Positions 14,455-23,400 of a stretch of DNA of 30,067 nt are shown in pieces. Position numbers and translations under genes: made by a program. The DNA is from a virus, in IMG/VR virus record IMGVR_UViG_3300007539_000125, positions 1 to 30,067 of that record. One strand, 5' to 3'. The notes below the pieces were generated by a model. The model was not told the origin of the DNA and did no database searches. It saw only the letters and a program-made list of their open reading frames with translations. Numbering within the stretch: the stretch's first letter is position 1; each line of letters starts with the position of its first letter.

Positions 14455-16886
14455 GCCGATATCGATCATATGGGAAACTCGATGATAAATTCATCACTGA
14501 AGGGGATACTTTCTTCTTACGAATGAATGCTCGACTTCGCCCAAACCAGTTAAAGCCTGGTGAGGTCGCTCTGTCTAAGAATGGCCGAATGAACGATGAT
14601 GGGACATGGCAACCACGAAAGGGATTATCCACTTTATTTGGATCAATTACATCGGGTGCAAATTCGATTCGATTGCCGTACACTATTCAAACGGCTCAAA
14701 GAAATAGCGGGGTTGTAACTATTGTTTTGAATGAGACACCATCGTTATCTTTCATACCAGGGGATAACATCCATGTGGCCGACCTGGACTCCTCGGCTAA
14801 CGGAACACAGACTTTAGCATCGGTAAATTTTACGACTAAAACAATTACCTATGCGAACGCCGGATCTGATACTGTATTCAGTATTAACGGCGAGGGGGTA
14901 GGGAACACATCCGTGGTTTCTGCTGGGACTGCAATTTCGACCACTTTAAACTTTACCCTCAACGATGATGGAGTAAATGAGGTGTTCGGATCGGCAGTTT
15001 TCTCCGATGCGGCATCCGATTCCGATGATTATATTTTAACTGCAACCGATACAGTCTGTATAATCTTTCGTCTGAAGGACTCCGCACTTTTTAAATGCCG
15101 ATATGACGGGGGTGGGGAGTCGGTGGATGGACCGGTTAACCTGACTCAGGGACTTGGTAAGATGTTTATCTTTCGGACAAATCAGACGACCCTCGAGGCA
15201 TCCCCAAAAGTTAATTTAATCGAAGTATCTTCTGCCTCTCAGACTGGAAATTTAATCACAGTTAATACATCATCGTCACATGGCCGAGTGGTAAATGATT
15301 TTGTAACTCTTAGCGGATTTGGAAATTATACGGAGAATCCAAATGACTGCTATCAGATTGAGACTGTGGTTTCCCCGACAAGTTTTAAGGTAAGGAAAGA
15401 AGTCGCACAGACTGCTACTTTTAATGTGTCGGGTGCAAAGGTTGAATATTTTGATGACTTTACCAAAGTGGCAAATGGGACTTATACCGCACCGGTATAT
15501 CTAACGGACACAACTGCGACCGCCTCCAACGGAGAGGTCACAATGGATGTCACCGCTCATGGCCTATCCGCTGGGGATACTTTAACCATTCAGGCGGGAG
15601 CATCTCCATTTGACGGGTCAGTGGACCAATCAGTCCGAGTAACATCAGTCCCCTCAGTCAATCAGTTTACATTTAATTTAAATGTGGTGGATGGATCGGC
15701 CAGTCTCACAGTATCCAAACCATTGGCAATCGGAAAAGGATTTATCCATCAGCCCGCCGCACCCTGGGGCGTTGTTCACGAAAGAAGGCTGTGGCTTCCA
15801 TATTGGTACACTTCGGCCACTACGCCAGCGAATCGAGAAATTAGAGATGAAATCGTGGCATCTGATATCATGGATTTCAATACATTTGATGTAATCGGAA
15901 ATCAGTTCAGACCGACTGCCGGACAAAGTGACTTCACAGTTCAGCTTACTCCATTTACAAAGGATAGCCTGGTAATCTTTAACAGAAAATCGATTCATCT
16001 GATGACTGGAATCAGCGGATCTCTAGCTGATGTAAAATCCAATGTTGTAACGACTGAAATCGGATGCTCGGCTAGAAAGACTGTCGTTCAGGTAGCCAAC
16101 CAAATATTCTTTTTATCCGACCAAGGAATTTTCAGCGTGGAGTTTCTTGATGAATATAATTTGCGGGGAACAGGGACACCAATTTCCGAAACTATTCAGC
16201 CTTACATCGACCGAATAAATCAGGATTACGCTCACCTATCCAGTGCAGTTTATTTCAACAACCGGTATTGGATTGCATTGCCAATTGACTCTTCAGTCGG
16301 TGCTGGCAATGCGACAAAACTTAACACCATAATTGTTTACAATTTCATTAACGGCGGTTTTGAGAGCATTGACACAGTTAATTCTACTGAGTTTGCAATT
16401 CGTGAATTATTAGTCGGTAGGGAAGGCGCTCAGAATGCTTTATACCTATCTACCGAAGAAGGCGGGGTGCATAAAGTCGATGGATTTGAGGGCGGAGATG
16501 TGGTATCGCTGACTGCCGGCCAAGCGGTTTCTCAAACAATACCAGTAGTCTCACAGGTTACAACTCGCCAATATGATGCCGACCAATTGGATCGTAAAAT
16601 GTTCAGCCGTGCAGAGTTTCATATCAAGAGCGGTGAGGAAACAATTACGGATGGTAATATCAGTTTTATAACGGAAGACCCCGATTCAACCACTTCGTCC
16701 ACTTTGGTCTCTTCTCTAATAGGCTCAACTTTACCGGCAAATGAAGATTCATCGATCAGATTGGGGATCAGAAAAAGAGGCTTTGGGATTCAGGCAGATT
16801 TTCAACCAACAGAGGGCAGACCCTATCTTCGAGCCGCCAAAATAGATGCACGAATAACAGACCGCTCTACAACAAGTATTTCATAG
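14451..16886 (+). CDS. Tail nozzle-like protein (gp12/tail tubular B type)
   Basis: An 811-residue, beta-rich protein. The N-terminus carries FFLRMNARLRPNQLKPGEVA, followed by a Gly-rich turn and 'R.GL', the usual opening of podovirus nozzle proteins ('N.L.PGE...N.....G....R.G'). Later parts include 'RRLWLPYW', a block around DSLVIFNRKSIHLMTG and IFFLSDQGIFSVEF, which look like repeating blades of the beta-propeller of T7 gp12-like nozzles. The nozzle forms the distal tail tube and gates DNA release. The start has a strong AGGAGG site nine bases upstream. Order (lysis-like genes, nozzle, fibre, internal proteins) fits podovirus maps. Confidence 0.78.
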   Translation: MSRYRSYGKLDDKFITEGDTFFLRMNARLRPNQLKPGEVALSKNGRMNDDGTWQPRKGLSTLFGSITSGANSIRLPYTIQTAQRNSGVVTIVLNETPSLSFIPGDNIHVADLDSSANGTQTLASVNFTTKTITYANAGSDTVFSINGEGVGNTSVVSAGTAISTTLNFTLNDDGVNEVFGSAVFSDAASDSDDYILTATDTVCIIFRLKDSALFKCRYDGGGESVDGPVNLTQGLGKMFIFRTNQTTLEASPKVNLIEVSSASQTGNLITVNTSSSHGRVVNDFVTLSGFGNYTENPNDCYQIETVVSPTSFKVRKEVAQTATFNVSGAKVEYFDDFTKVANGTYTAPVYLTDTTATASNGEVTMDVTAHGLSAGDTLTIQAGASPFDGSVDQSVRVTSVPSVNQFTFNLNVVDGSASLTVSKPLAIGKGFIHQPAAPWGVVHERRLWLPYWYTSATTPANREIRDEIVASDIMDFNTFDVIGNQFRPTAGQSDFTVQLTPFTKDSLVIFNRKSIHLMTGISGSLADVKSNVVTTEIGCSARKTVVQVANQIFFLSDQGIFSVEFLDEYNLRGTGTPISETIQPYIDRINQDYAHLSSAVYFNNRYWIALPIDSSVGAGNATKLNTIIVYNFINGGFESIDTVNSTEFAIRELLVGREGAQNALYLSTEEGGVHKVDGFEGGDVVSLTAGQAVSQTIPVVSQVTTRQYDADQLDRKMFSRAEFHIKSGEETITDGNISFITEDPDSTTSSTLVSSLIGSTLPANEDSSIRLGIRKRGFGIQADFQPTEGRPYLRAAKIDARITDRSTTSIS

Positions 16887-16898
16887 GAGACTAAAAAA

Positions 16899-17588
16899 AT
16901 GGGAGTAATTACAACAGGACAGACTTTTAGTAGCGGGGACCAGGTAACGGCCTCCAAACTTAACGACATTGCAAACCAGGCAACATTCACATCGGCCAGT
17001 GCTACGACAGACGATTCAACTTTAACACTCGCCTCGAGCAAGCTGAAAGTAAAAGACCTTGGCATCACCTCTACACAGTTGGCGGCGGACTCCGTTATAA
17101 CTGCAAAGATACAGGACAATGCTGTTACCACGGATAAAATAACAGATTCAGCGGTAACCCTAGCAAAGATTGAAAATATTGCGACAGCTAAAGTAATAGG
17201 TCGGACAACAGCCGGAACTGGAGTCCCCGAGCAAGTATCCATTTTGGATGAGGATAATATGGCATCCGACTCAAACACTTCAATTGCCACCCAGCAAAGT
17301 ATAAAGGCATATATCGACACTGCGATTAGTGGACTTCCAACCTTTTACGCATTCAGTTCAGGAAGTATCACAACTGAAGCTCAACATACAATAAGTTACC
17401 CTGGTGCTTGGACCGGTGGAACTCCTGATAAGATAATAGTCAGCACCCGTTACCCAACAGGAGATGCCGCCTCCACTGTATTCTTTCAGTTGGTAAGTTT
17501 CAATTCAACCTCTGTTACTGTTTTTGCACAGGCTGGGGCGGCTTCATTCACCGCACATTTTTGCGACATCCTACTCGTTAAAAACTAA
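16899..17588 (+). CDS. Tail fibre-like protein
   Basis: A 229-residue protein with an N-terminal collagen-like or fibre-shaft part: 'GDQVTASKLNDIANQA' then repeated 'ITAKIQDNAVTTDKITDSAV' elements ending in TLAKIENIAT, a common phage fibre repeat ('L..gaVt..KIadgAVt..KL'). The last 80 residues (about 150-229) form a compact beta-rich tip. Its position directly after the nozzle suggests it attaches there. It has no lectin domain and lies apart from the adhesin cassette, so it may be the main fibre shaft or a short spike. Confidence 0.8.
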   Translation: MGVITTGQTFSSGDQVTASKLNDIANQATFTSASATTDDSTLTLASSKLKVKDLGITSTQLAADSVITAKIQDNAVTTDKITDSAVTLAKIENIATAKVIGRTTAGTGVPEQVSILDEDNMASDSNTSIATQQSIKAYIDTAISGLPTFYAFSSGSITTEAQHTISYPGAWTGGTPDKIIVSTRYPTGDAASTVFFQLVSFNSTSVTVFAQAGAASFTAHFCDILLVKN

Positions 17589-17591
17589 GTT

Positions 17592-18887
17592 ATGAAAGAA
17601 TACGAAAATTACGGACTTATCGAACGGCTTCTAAATTTTGGCGCACCAAAAACATACACCGATCAGTTCGGACGACAGGTCACAGACTCGGGTGTACTTT
17701 TTACCGAGAGATCCGTAAAAGACCCAGGATACGATGCCGCATTAAAGGCATACGAAGCTCAAAACCTCGAGGACGAAGAATTGGCAATGATCAATCCAGC
17801 CGAAAGAGAAATTTTAAGGATGTCAGGAGCAAGCGGTAAGATGATGGGATCAGGAATGAAATCATATGCACCTGAAGATCCATTAAAACAAGCGGCAACT
17901 CTTCTAAATATGGCCGCCCCACAAGGGGAAGGATTGGCATACATTAACGAGGATGAGGCGGATATGCTCAAGGAAGCCGGTGGGGCTGGTGAGCCGGTAA
18001 ACTCCTCGGGAGTTCCATCATTCTTTTTAAATAAATTATTTGGCGGGGGGAAAGATGCTCCCGCTTTACCTGAATTTGATGCCGGTAAATCCGCAAGGGA
18101 TTATGTCGGAGCGATGGCAGACTCAGGACTTCAGGACCAATTACTTCGAGTCCGCCAGCAGTACGATCCACAGTATCAGGACTTACAGCTTAACCTGGCA
18201 CAAAGAGCGGCAGATCCATTGGCAAGCCTAGCTGAAACATCTGCCCTTAGAGGGCAGGACTTCGGATCTCGTTTGGCCGAGCGTCAGGCTGGAGCGGATA
18301 TATCTTTGATGAATCAGTTCGGTGCTGACTTCACTCAGGCGAGAAGAGCATCCGATCCACTCATGCAAGACCGTACCCGTCAGGCTAATCAGTTAGCCAA
18401 TCAGGCATTTCAGGAGGCTCAGATGACTGACCTATCTCCCGAGATGAGAAGGCGGGCAACTCAGTCCGCCCGTGAGGGACTGGTTGCTCGAGGGAGAGAA
18501 ATGGATAATGCGGGCATAGCGGCTGAAGCGATGAGTCGGGAAGATTATTTAAGAAAGATCATAGGCGAAAATCGAGACGATGCGATGAAGTTTGGCGGGT
18601 ATGCGGCTGGACTTAATCAGGCAACATATGTGGACCCATTATCATTCCTCCGAGGCGGGCAGAACTTCGCCCAGCAAGGCTTTAATCAAAGGGCGGCAAT
18701 GTTTGGCATTCCACAGGAACAAGTGACAAGAATTAATCCTGATGCCGGAGTGAATATCGGAATGCAAAAATATGCAAACGATTCAAATTACTATGCTAAC
18801 ACTTATGCCGCCAAGGAAAATGCGGCAAGTGGTGCGGCTCAAGGATTTATGAATATGATAGGTTCTATTGCTGGGGGTAAAGGTTAG
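17592..18887 (+). CDS. Putative internal virion protein, 431 aa, possibly truncated by an amber codon
   Basis: A 431-residue Ala/Gln/Gly-rich helical protein without a clear family. The N-terminus is mixed and charged. Residues about 170-330 are strongly helical with many Arg/Gln/Asp (LAQRAADPLASLAETSALRG). It ends in a Gly-rich tail (MIGSIAGGKG). Its position after the nozzle and fibre, before two larger proteins, corresponds to the gp14 slot of T7-like phages, whose proteins are ejected with the DNA. The frame ends at TAG 18885-18887, but 35 further sense codons follow in the same frame; see the separate entry. Function by position only. Confidence 0.75.
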   Translation: MKEYENYGLIERLLNFGAPKTYTDQFGRQVTDSGVLFTERSVKDPGYDAALKAYEAQNLEDEELAMINPAEREILRMSGASGKMMGSGMKSYAPEDPLKQAATLLNMAAPQGEGLAYINEDEADMLKEAGGAGEPVNSSGVPSFFLNKLFGGGKDAPALPEFDAGKSARDYVGAMADSGLQDQLLRVRQQYDPQYQDLQLNLAQRAADPLASLAETSALRGQDFGSRLAERQAGADISLMNQFGADFTQARRASDPLMQDRTRQANQLANQAFQEAQMTDLSPEMRRRATQSAREGLVARGREMDNAGIAAEAMSREDYLRKIIGENRDDAMKFGGYAAGLNQATYVDPLSFLRGGQNFAQQGFNQRAAMFGIPQEQVTRINPDAGVNIGMQKYANDSNYYANTYAAKENAASGAAQGFMNMIGSIAGGKG

Positions 18888-18995
18888 CTAGGACAATCTA
18901 AAGTAAGGCAGAATAAAAATTTTGGCGGGGGAACACAGACATATCGAGGAGGCAGTGGAAATACTATGCTGACGGGCGGTTACAAACTATTTTAA
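18888..18995 (+). other. In-frame extension beyond an amber stop
   Basis: After TAG 18885 the same frame stays open for 35 codons to TAA 18993. The translation is Gly/Thr/Asn-rich (NFGGGTQTYRGGSGNTMLTG), like the end of the preceding protein. No ATG, GTG or TTG occurs in frame before 18966. The TAA lies four bases before the next ATG, in the context TTTTAATATTATG, which mirrors the gene junction at 11290-11300. The true gene may end here through readthrough, or the stop may be recent or a sequence error. Confidence 0.5.
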
Positions 18996-18999
18996 TATT

Positions 19000-20469
19000 A
19001 TGGCAATCGGAGATACAGTTCAGGCGGGACTAATGAGGGTGGATTCCTCACCCATACTTTTGGCGGGTCAGGCACAGGCGAAAGCTAACCAGGCATTCGG
19101 TGATGCGATTGGGGGAGTAGTCGAAAAGTTTTATAAAAAGAAGAAGGATAAACAGGAAAGGGATGAGCGGGAACAGGCATACCTCAAAATGGGTCTTTCT
19201 TCCGAGGAGGCCAAGGCGGCAAGCCGTGATAAGGACTTAGCCAATCAATTCATTAATAAGATGAATGCTGATCGGAACTTTTTACTCGCGCAACAGGAAG
19301 TTTTAATCGAAAGTGAAAAAGAAAAAAGAGCGGCTGATTTGTTGGATTTGAAACTTGAAAAAACTGAATCAGATAATTTGGCTCGGGATAATTTTCTGAA
19401 AAAACTTTTTACTCCAGTACCAACCGGTAAATTAAATGAAGCTGGGCAAGATAATTTACAAAGAGGTTTACAATTCTTAGCACCTACTACGGAAGCACAA
19501 GAGAATTATAAAAACGAATTGCTCCAGACCCCTCAGTTTCAGGAGACTGAACCAGTGTTCAATATGACCGGCAATCGGTTTATTCAACAGTTTGCGGGTG
19601 AATCTCCTGCTGTTCAAAACTTGGCATTGAATCTCATGCAATCTAGGCAGAAGGATGCTCCATCTATTGCAAGGGTGGGAAATGAATTAAACCCACAAAC
19701 TGGCGAGTATGAACAAATCGCAAGAGACAAATTTGGTAATCCCATTGCCAATTACGGTCCGCCTAAACCTTCGGGGATGTATGCAACTCCTGAACAGCAA
19801 GCAGAGACAAGGGCTAAAACATTGTCAGTTGAGAATGCCAACAAATTTGTGAACACCCAAAGGAATGAAGCATTAGATTCTGCTAAATCAATAAGACCCG
19901 CAACACGAGCATTAACTTTACTTGAAAAAGGTGATTTAGAGACTGGAGGTATTTCTGAATTAAAAACCAATGCAATTGCAATGCTTGATAGTTTGGGAAT
20001 CCCCATCGATAAGGAAACTATGGACAAGGTTTCAAATACTCAAAACTTTCGAGCAGAGGTTGGAAAGTTCCTTTTCGACAACATTAGCAATACAAAAGGT
20101 TCAATCTCAGAAAAAGAGATGGATATATTTGCGAAGATTTCCCCAGGTTTACAGATGACACCTGAAGCAAATAAAACTCTTTTAAATTATGTAATAAAGA
20201 AAGCTGAAAGAGATAAGGATAAGGTTAAATTTATTCAGAAAATGAGACGGGATGGTGTGTCAATAATCGAACAAAGAAACAGACTTGAGGATTATATGTT
20301 AGATAATGATTTATCTGAAATTCTTTCACCCATTGCTGGGCAAACATCAGAACAACAAAATTTCAGAACACCTCAAGGAGAAGTAAAAGGTGAAGTTGTA
20401 GGTGTAAAGCCCGATGGCTCAAAACTTATTAAAGTTAACGAAAAAATATTCGTACAACCCGCTCAATAA
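19000..20469 (+). CDS. Putative internal virion protein, 489 aa
   Basis: A 489-residue, highly charged helical protein. After a small-residue N-terminus (VQAGLMRVDSSPILLAGQAQ) comes a Lys-rich coiled coil (about 45-65, EKFYKKKKDKQERDEREQ) and a long helical part. The middle (about 225-265) is less ordered, the next 170 residues are helical, and a small beta-rich end follows (EVKGEVVGVKPDGSKL). There is no membrane segment or enzyme motif. Its place between the 431-aa and 1735-aa proteins matches the gp15 slot of T7-type internal cores, so a tube-forming ejection protein is likely. Its last base is shared with the next gene's start. Confidence 0.72.
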   Translation: MAIGDTVQAGLMRVDSSPILLAGQAQAKANQAFGDAIGGVVEKFYKKKKDKQERDEREQAYLKMGLSSEEAKAASRDKDLANQFINKMNADRNFLLAQQEVLIESEKEKRAADLLDLKLEKTESDNLARDNFLKKLFTPVPTGKLNEAGQDNLQRGLQFLAPTTEAQENYKNELLQTPQFQETEPVFNMTGNRFIQQFAGESPAVQNLALNLMQSRQKDAPSIARVGNELNPQTGEYEQIARDKFGNPIANYGPPKPSGMYATPEQQAETRAKTLSVENANKFVNTQRNEALDSAKSIRPATRALTLLEKGDLETGGISELKTNAIAMLDSLGIPIDKETMDKVSNTQNFRAEVGKFLFDNISNTKGSISEKEMDIFAKISPGLQMTPEANKTLLNYVIKKAERDKDKVKFIQKMRRDGVSIIEQRNRLEDYMLDNDLSEILSPIAGQTSEQQNFRTPQGEVKGEVVGVKPDGSKLIKVNEKIFVQPAQ

Positions 20470-23400
20470 TGGACGAGCAAACTCTTAGCCTTATCCCTGC
20501 AACTGAGGAGGATTTGCAGTATTTAAATCCCGAACCTCAATCTCTTGGCTTAGTGCCAGCAACCGAGGAGGATCTTCAGTATATTACTCCTGAAATTCGA
20601 GAGCCTACGATGCAAGAAATGACATCGGACTTTGAGACATTTAAGATGTTTAGAAAAGCCGGTGCATTTGATTCGGGCAAGACAGCAACAGAAATGGTTA
20701 CCGAAGGAATTTCGGGAATAGCATCAGACTTCGGACACTGGGCAAAAACTTTACCGGTTCGTTTTGCACAAAACTTTGCAGACGATAAGTATTCATTTAA
20801 TCGCAAGGCAAAGGCTCAAGCTAAAGCAACAACGCTACAAACTCTTGGGAATTTAGAACTTGATTACAAACTAATTGGGGCGGGTATATCCCGAGGAGTT
20901 GATAAAGTATTTGGCGAGGCAGAGACGGAAGAGGATCTCCGTTCATCTTATGATTTTTTTAAGACTCAAGCAGACCTCGAACAGCAACGCCAGGGCAAGG
21001 CCGCTGAAATGGTAACCGAAGGTTTTCTTGGTATGTCCCCTGAGTTTTTAACTTTAGGCATGCCCGAAGAGCAAAGGGAGTTAATTCGTAGTCAACAAGT
21101 AATGCCCGACATGAAAGCGGCAAGGGGAGGTACACTTCCAGCTGATCCTTTAAACTTTTTACCTCTCGGGGCGGCTGTTAATGTAGCAAAGGGTACTGGT
21201 CGAGCTACCCTAAAAGGTGCTGAAAAGGTTTTAATTAACGAGACTCTGCAACTTGCAAAACTTAAAGATGACATGACTAAGGCGTTATCGAGAGTAGGGG
21301 ATAACACCATTAAGAGTCGCAGACTTGCAGTTAAGCAAGCACCCGTAAAAGCGAGACTAGAGAAAGGTTTAGCCGAAGTAACTGAGAAGATTGCTGAAAA
21401 CCAAGCGAAACTAAAACCACTTGCGGCCAAGCGGGATATGGCACTCACAAAACTCGCCTCTGACTTGCCGGTTGGTAATCCCTTAAAAGAGTTTCTTAAT
21501 GATGCCTTAAAAGAAGTTCCAATTAAACAACCTCTTAACCTCACCAATATAGCGGGAGGGGTTGGGCTTATCGCAGTCGGAAAACCAATAGAATATTTAG
21601 GTAATGCTTTACAGTTTATAAAGACACTCCCACAAGAAACCGCCATAAATATGCTGATGAAAGCGGGCGATAAAGTGGGCATTGAGGTGACTGAGCAACA
21701 GGCAAACGCATTAATAAAAAGCGGAGTAATGGGTGGAGTGGGCTATGGCGGATATTCGTTTGCTGGAGAGTTTACTGATAATGAACTGTATAAATTAGGC
21801 GGTGCAGTTGGTGCATTACTCGGACCGCAATTCCTTGCTCGATTCGGTAGAAATACCGCAATCCTTGGGCGGGAAACCATGAAGCCGGCAAGCGATTTAC
21901 CATTCTTTACTAGACTCGCATCAAAAGATGCCGAGAAGATGACTACCCAGCTAATAGACCGAACTGCATTCGTACCGGTTGAATCAGTTGCCCGACAAGT
22001 AACAGGGGCGGCAGAAGGTAAAGTATTAAGTAGAATGTTCGGCCGTCAAGCATTCGGCAATATGTCACCAGGTGGACAAGCGGCAGTAAACTTTTTAGAT
22101 CGATCAGGATTGGGTCGCTATATCGAATCTGCCGGCAGAATGGCAAAAGGAGTAGGAGCGGGAGGCGCGGTTGGCGGAGCCTTCGGCCTTGCGGCAAGTG
22201 GCGGTATGGATATGCCCGAAGCATTTTACGGCGGAATAGGGGCGGGTATGCTCTTCGGTTCTGCTGGTGCAGTAGGAGGCGAAGTCGCACGATTCTCTAA
22301 TCCAATCAATCACATGGAAGCCCGGTATGGTGACTTGTACCATTATGTTGAAAATTACCTTCCAGCCGGACAGAAAGAATCCTTTAATAAATTAAATCGA
22401 GATGTACAGATGGCAGTCGCAAATAAAATTGTAGCGAATCCAAGCCTAGCTATCGAATATGTAAGTAAAGGAAAAGATAAAGAAGGTGGATACTTTGATC
22501 GGGTAACTGGTGACATCGTTATAAATGTAGATTCTCCTCGAGCAATCGAACCATTACTTGCCCATGAATTTACCCACTACTTAGAACAGACAGGCGGAAA
22601 GCGTAAATTTATCGACCTTCTGATTGGTAATCCAATAACAGGTAAGCCTGGTATATTTGTTCAACGAGTAACCAAGCAGAATAAATCTAAATATCCTGAT
22701 CTTAAAGTAGGAGATCCAATTATGGTAGGCGAGGGGGCAAATCGTAAATTCCTCCTCAGTGATGAATTTGAAACTGCCCGATCCGATTACGGAAAGAAGT
22801 TACAAGATACTTTACTCGACTCAGACGGAAATAAGATGTCCGACTCTGATTTGGCTAAGATAATGACCGATGAGCAGACAGTCAGTGAAATCGTAGCCGA
22901 GCATGGTACAGACTTTCTGCTTAACGATAAAAGGAAATACAGAGACAGGAATAGAGGTACAATCGGTAAGATAATGGGTGGAATACTTGATACTGAATTA
23001 GTACAAAATATACCACTCCTTCGTAAAACTCTCGCCATGATGGGCGGTACATTCCGACCTGATGGTCAACTGATTACCGATAATAAATTATTCTCCAACC
23101 TTAAAAGATATCCGCAAATCACTGAACTGGTCAGGAAATATAATAATCAACTGGAGGGTATGAGTCCTCAGAAGAGACAAGCACAAGAAACTAGCGGACA
23201 AATACAGGGCAGAGATATTAAGTCAGGCGGTAGATCCACAAAAGAAGTAGTGGTCGATATAAAATCTGCCGAGCTTGCCAAAAGCCCACAACTCGCTGAA
23301 TTACTCCGATCCGGCACACTCTTACAAATCGATAAAGATGGTAATGTGATACCAAACCTCGCTATGACCTCTAGGGAGCAAGGTAAATACAATCGCTCAT

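Noticed and set aside
16823-17320. 165-aa open frame on the minus strand
   Set aside because: Antisense to the nozzle end and the fibre gene, with Ser/Val-rich composition mirroring their Thr/Asp codons.
21092-21682. 196-aa open frame on the minus strand
   Set aside because: It lies antisense within the 1735-aa virion gene, is Ser/Ala/Phe-rich low complexity and has no motif; it is a shadow of the coding strand.
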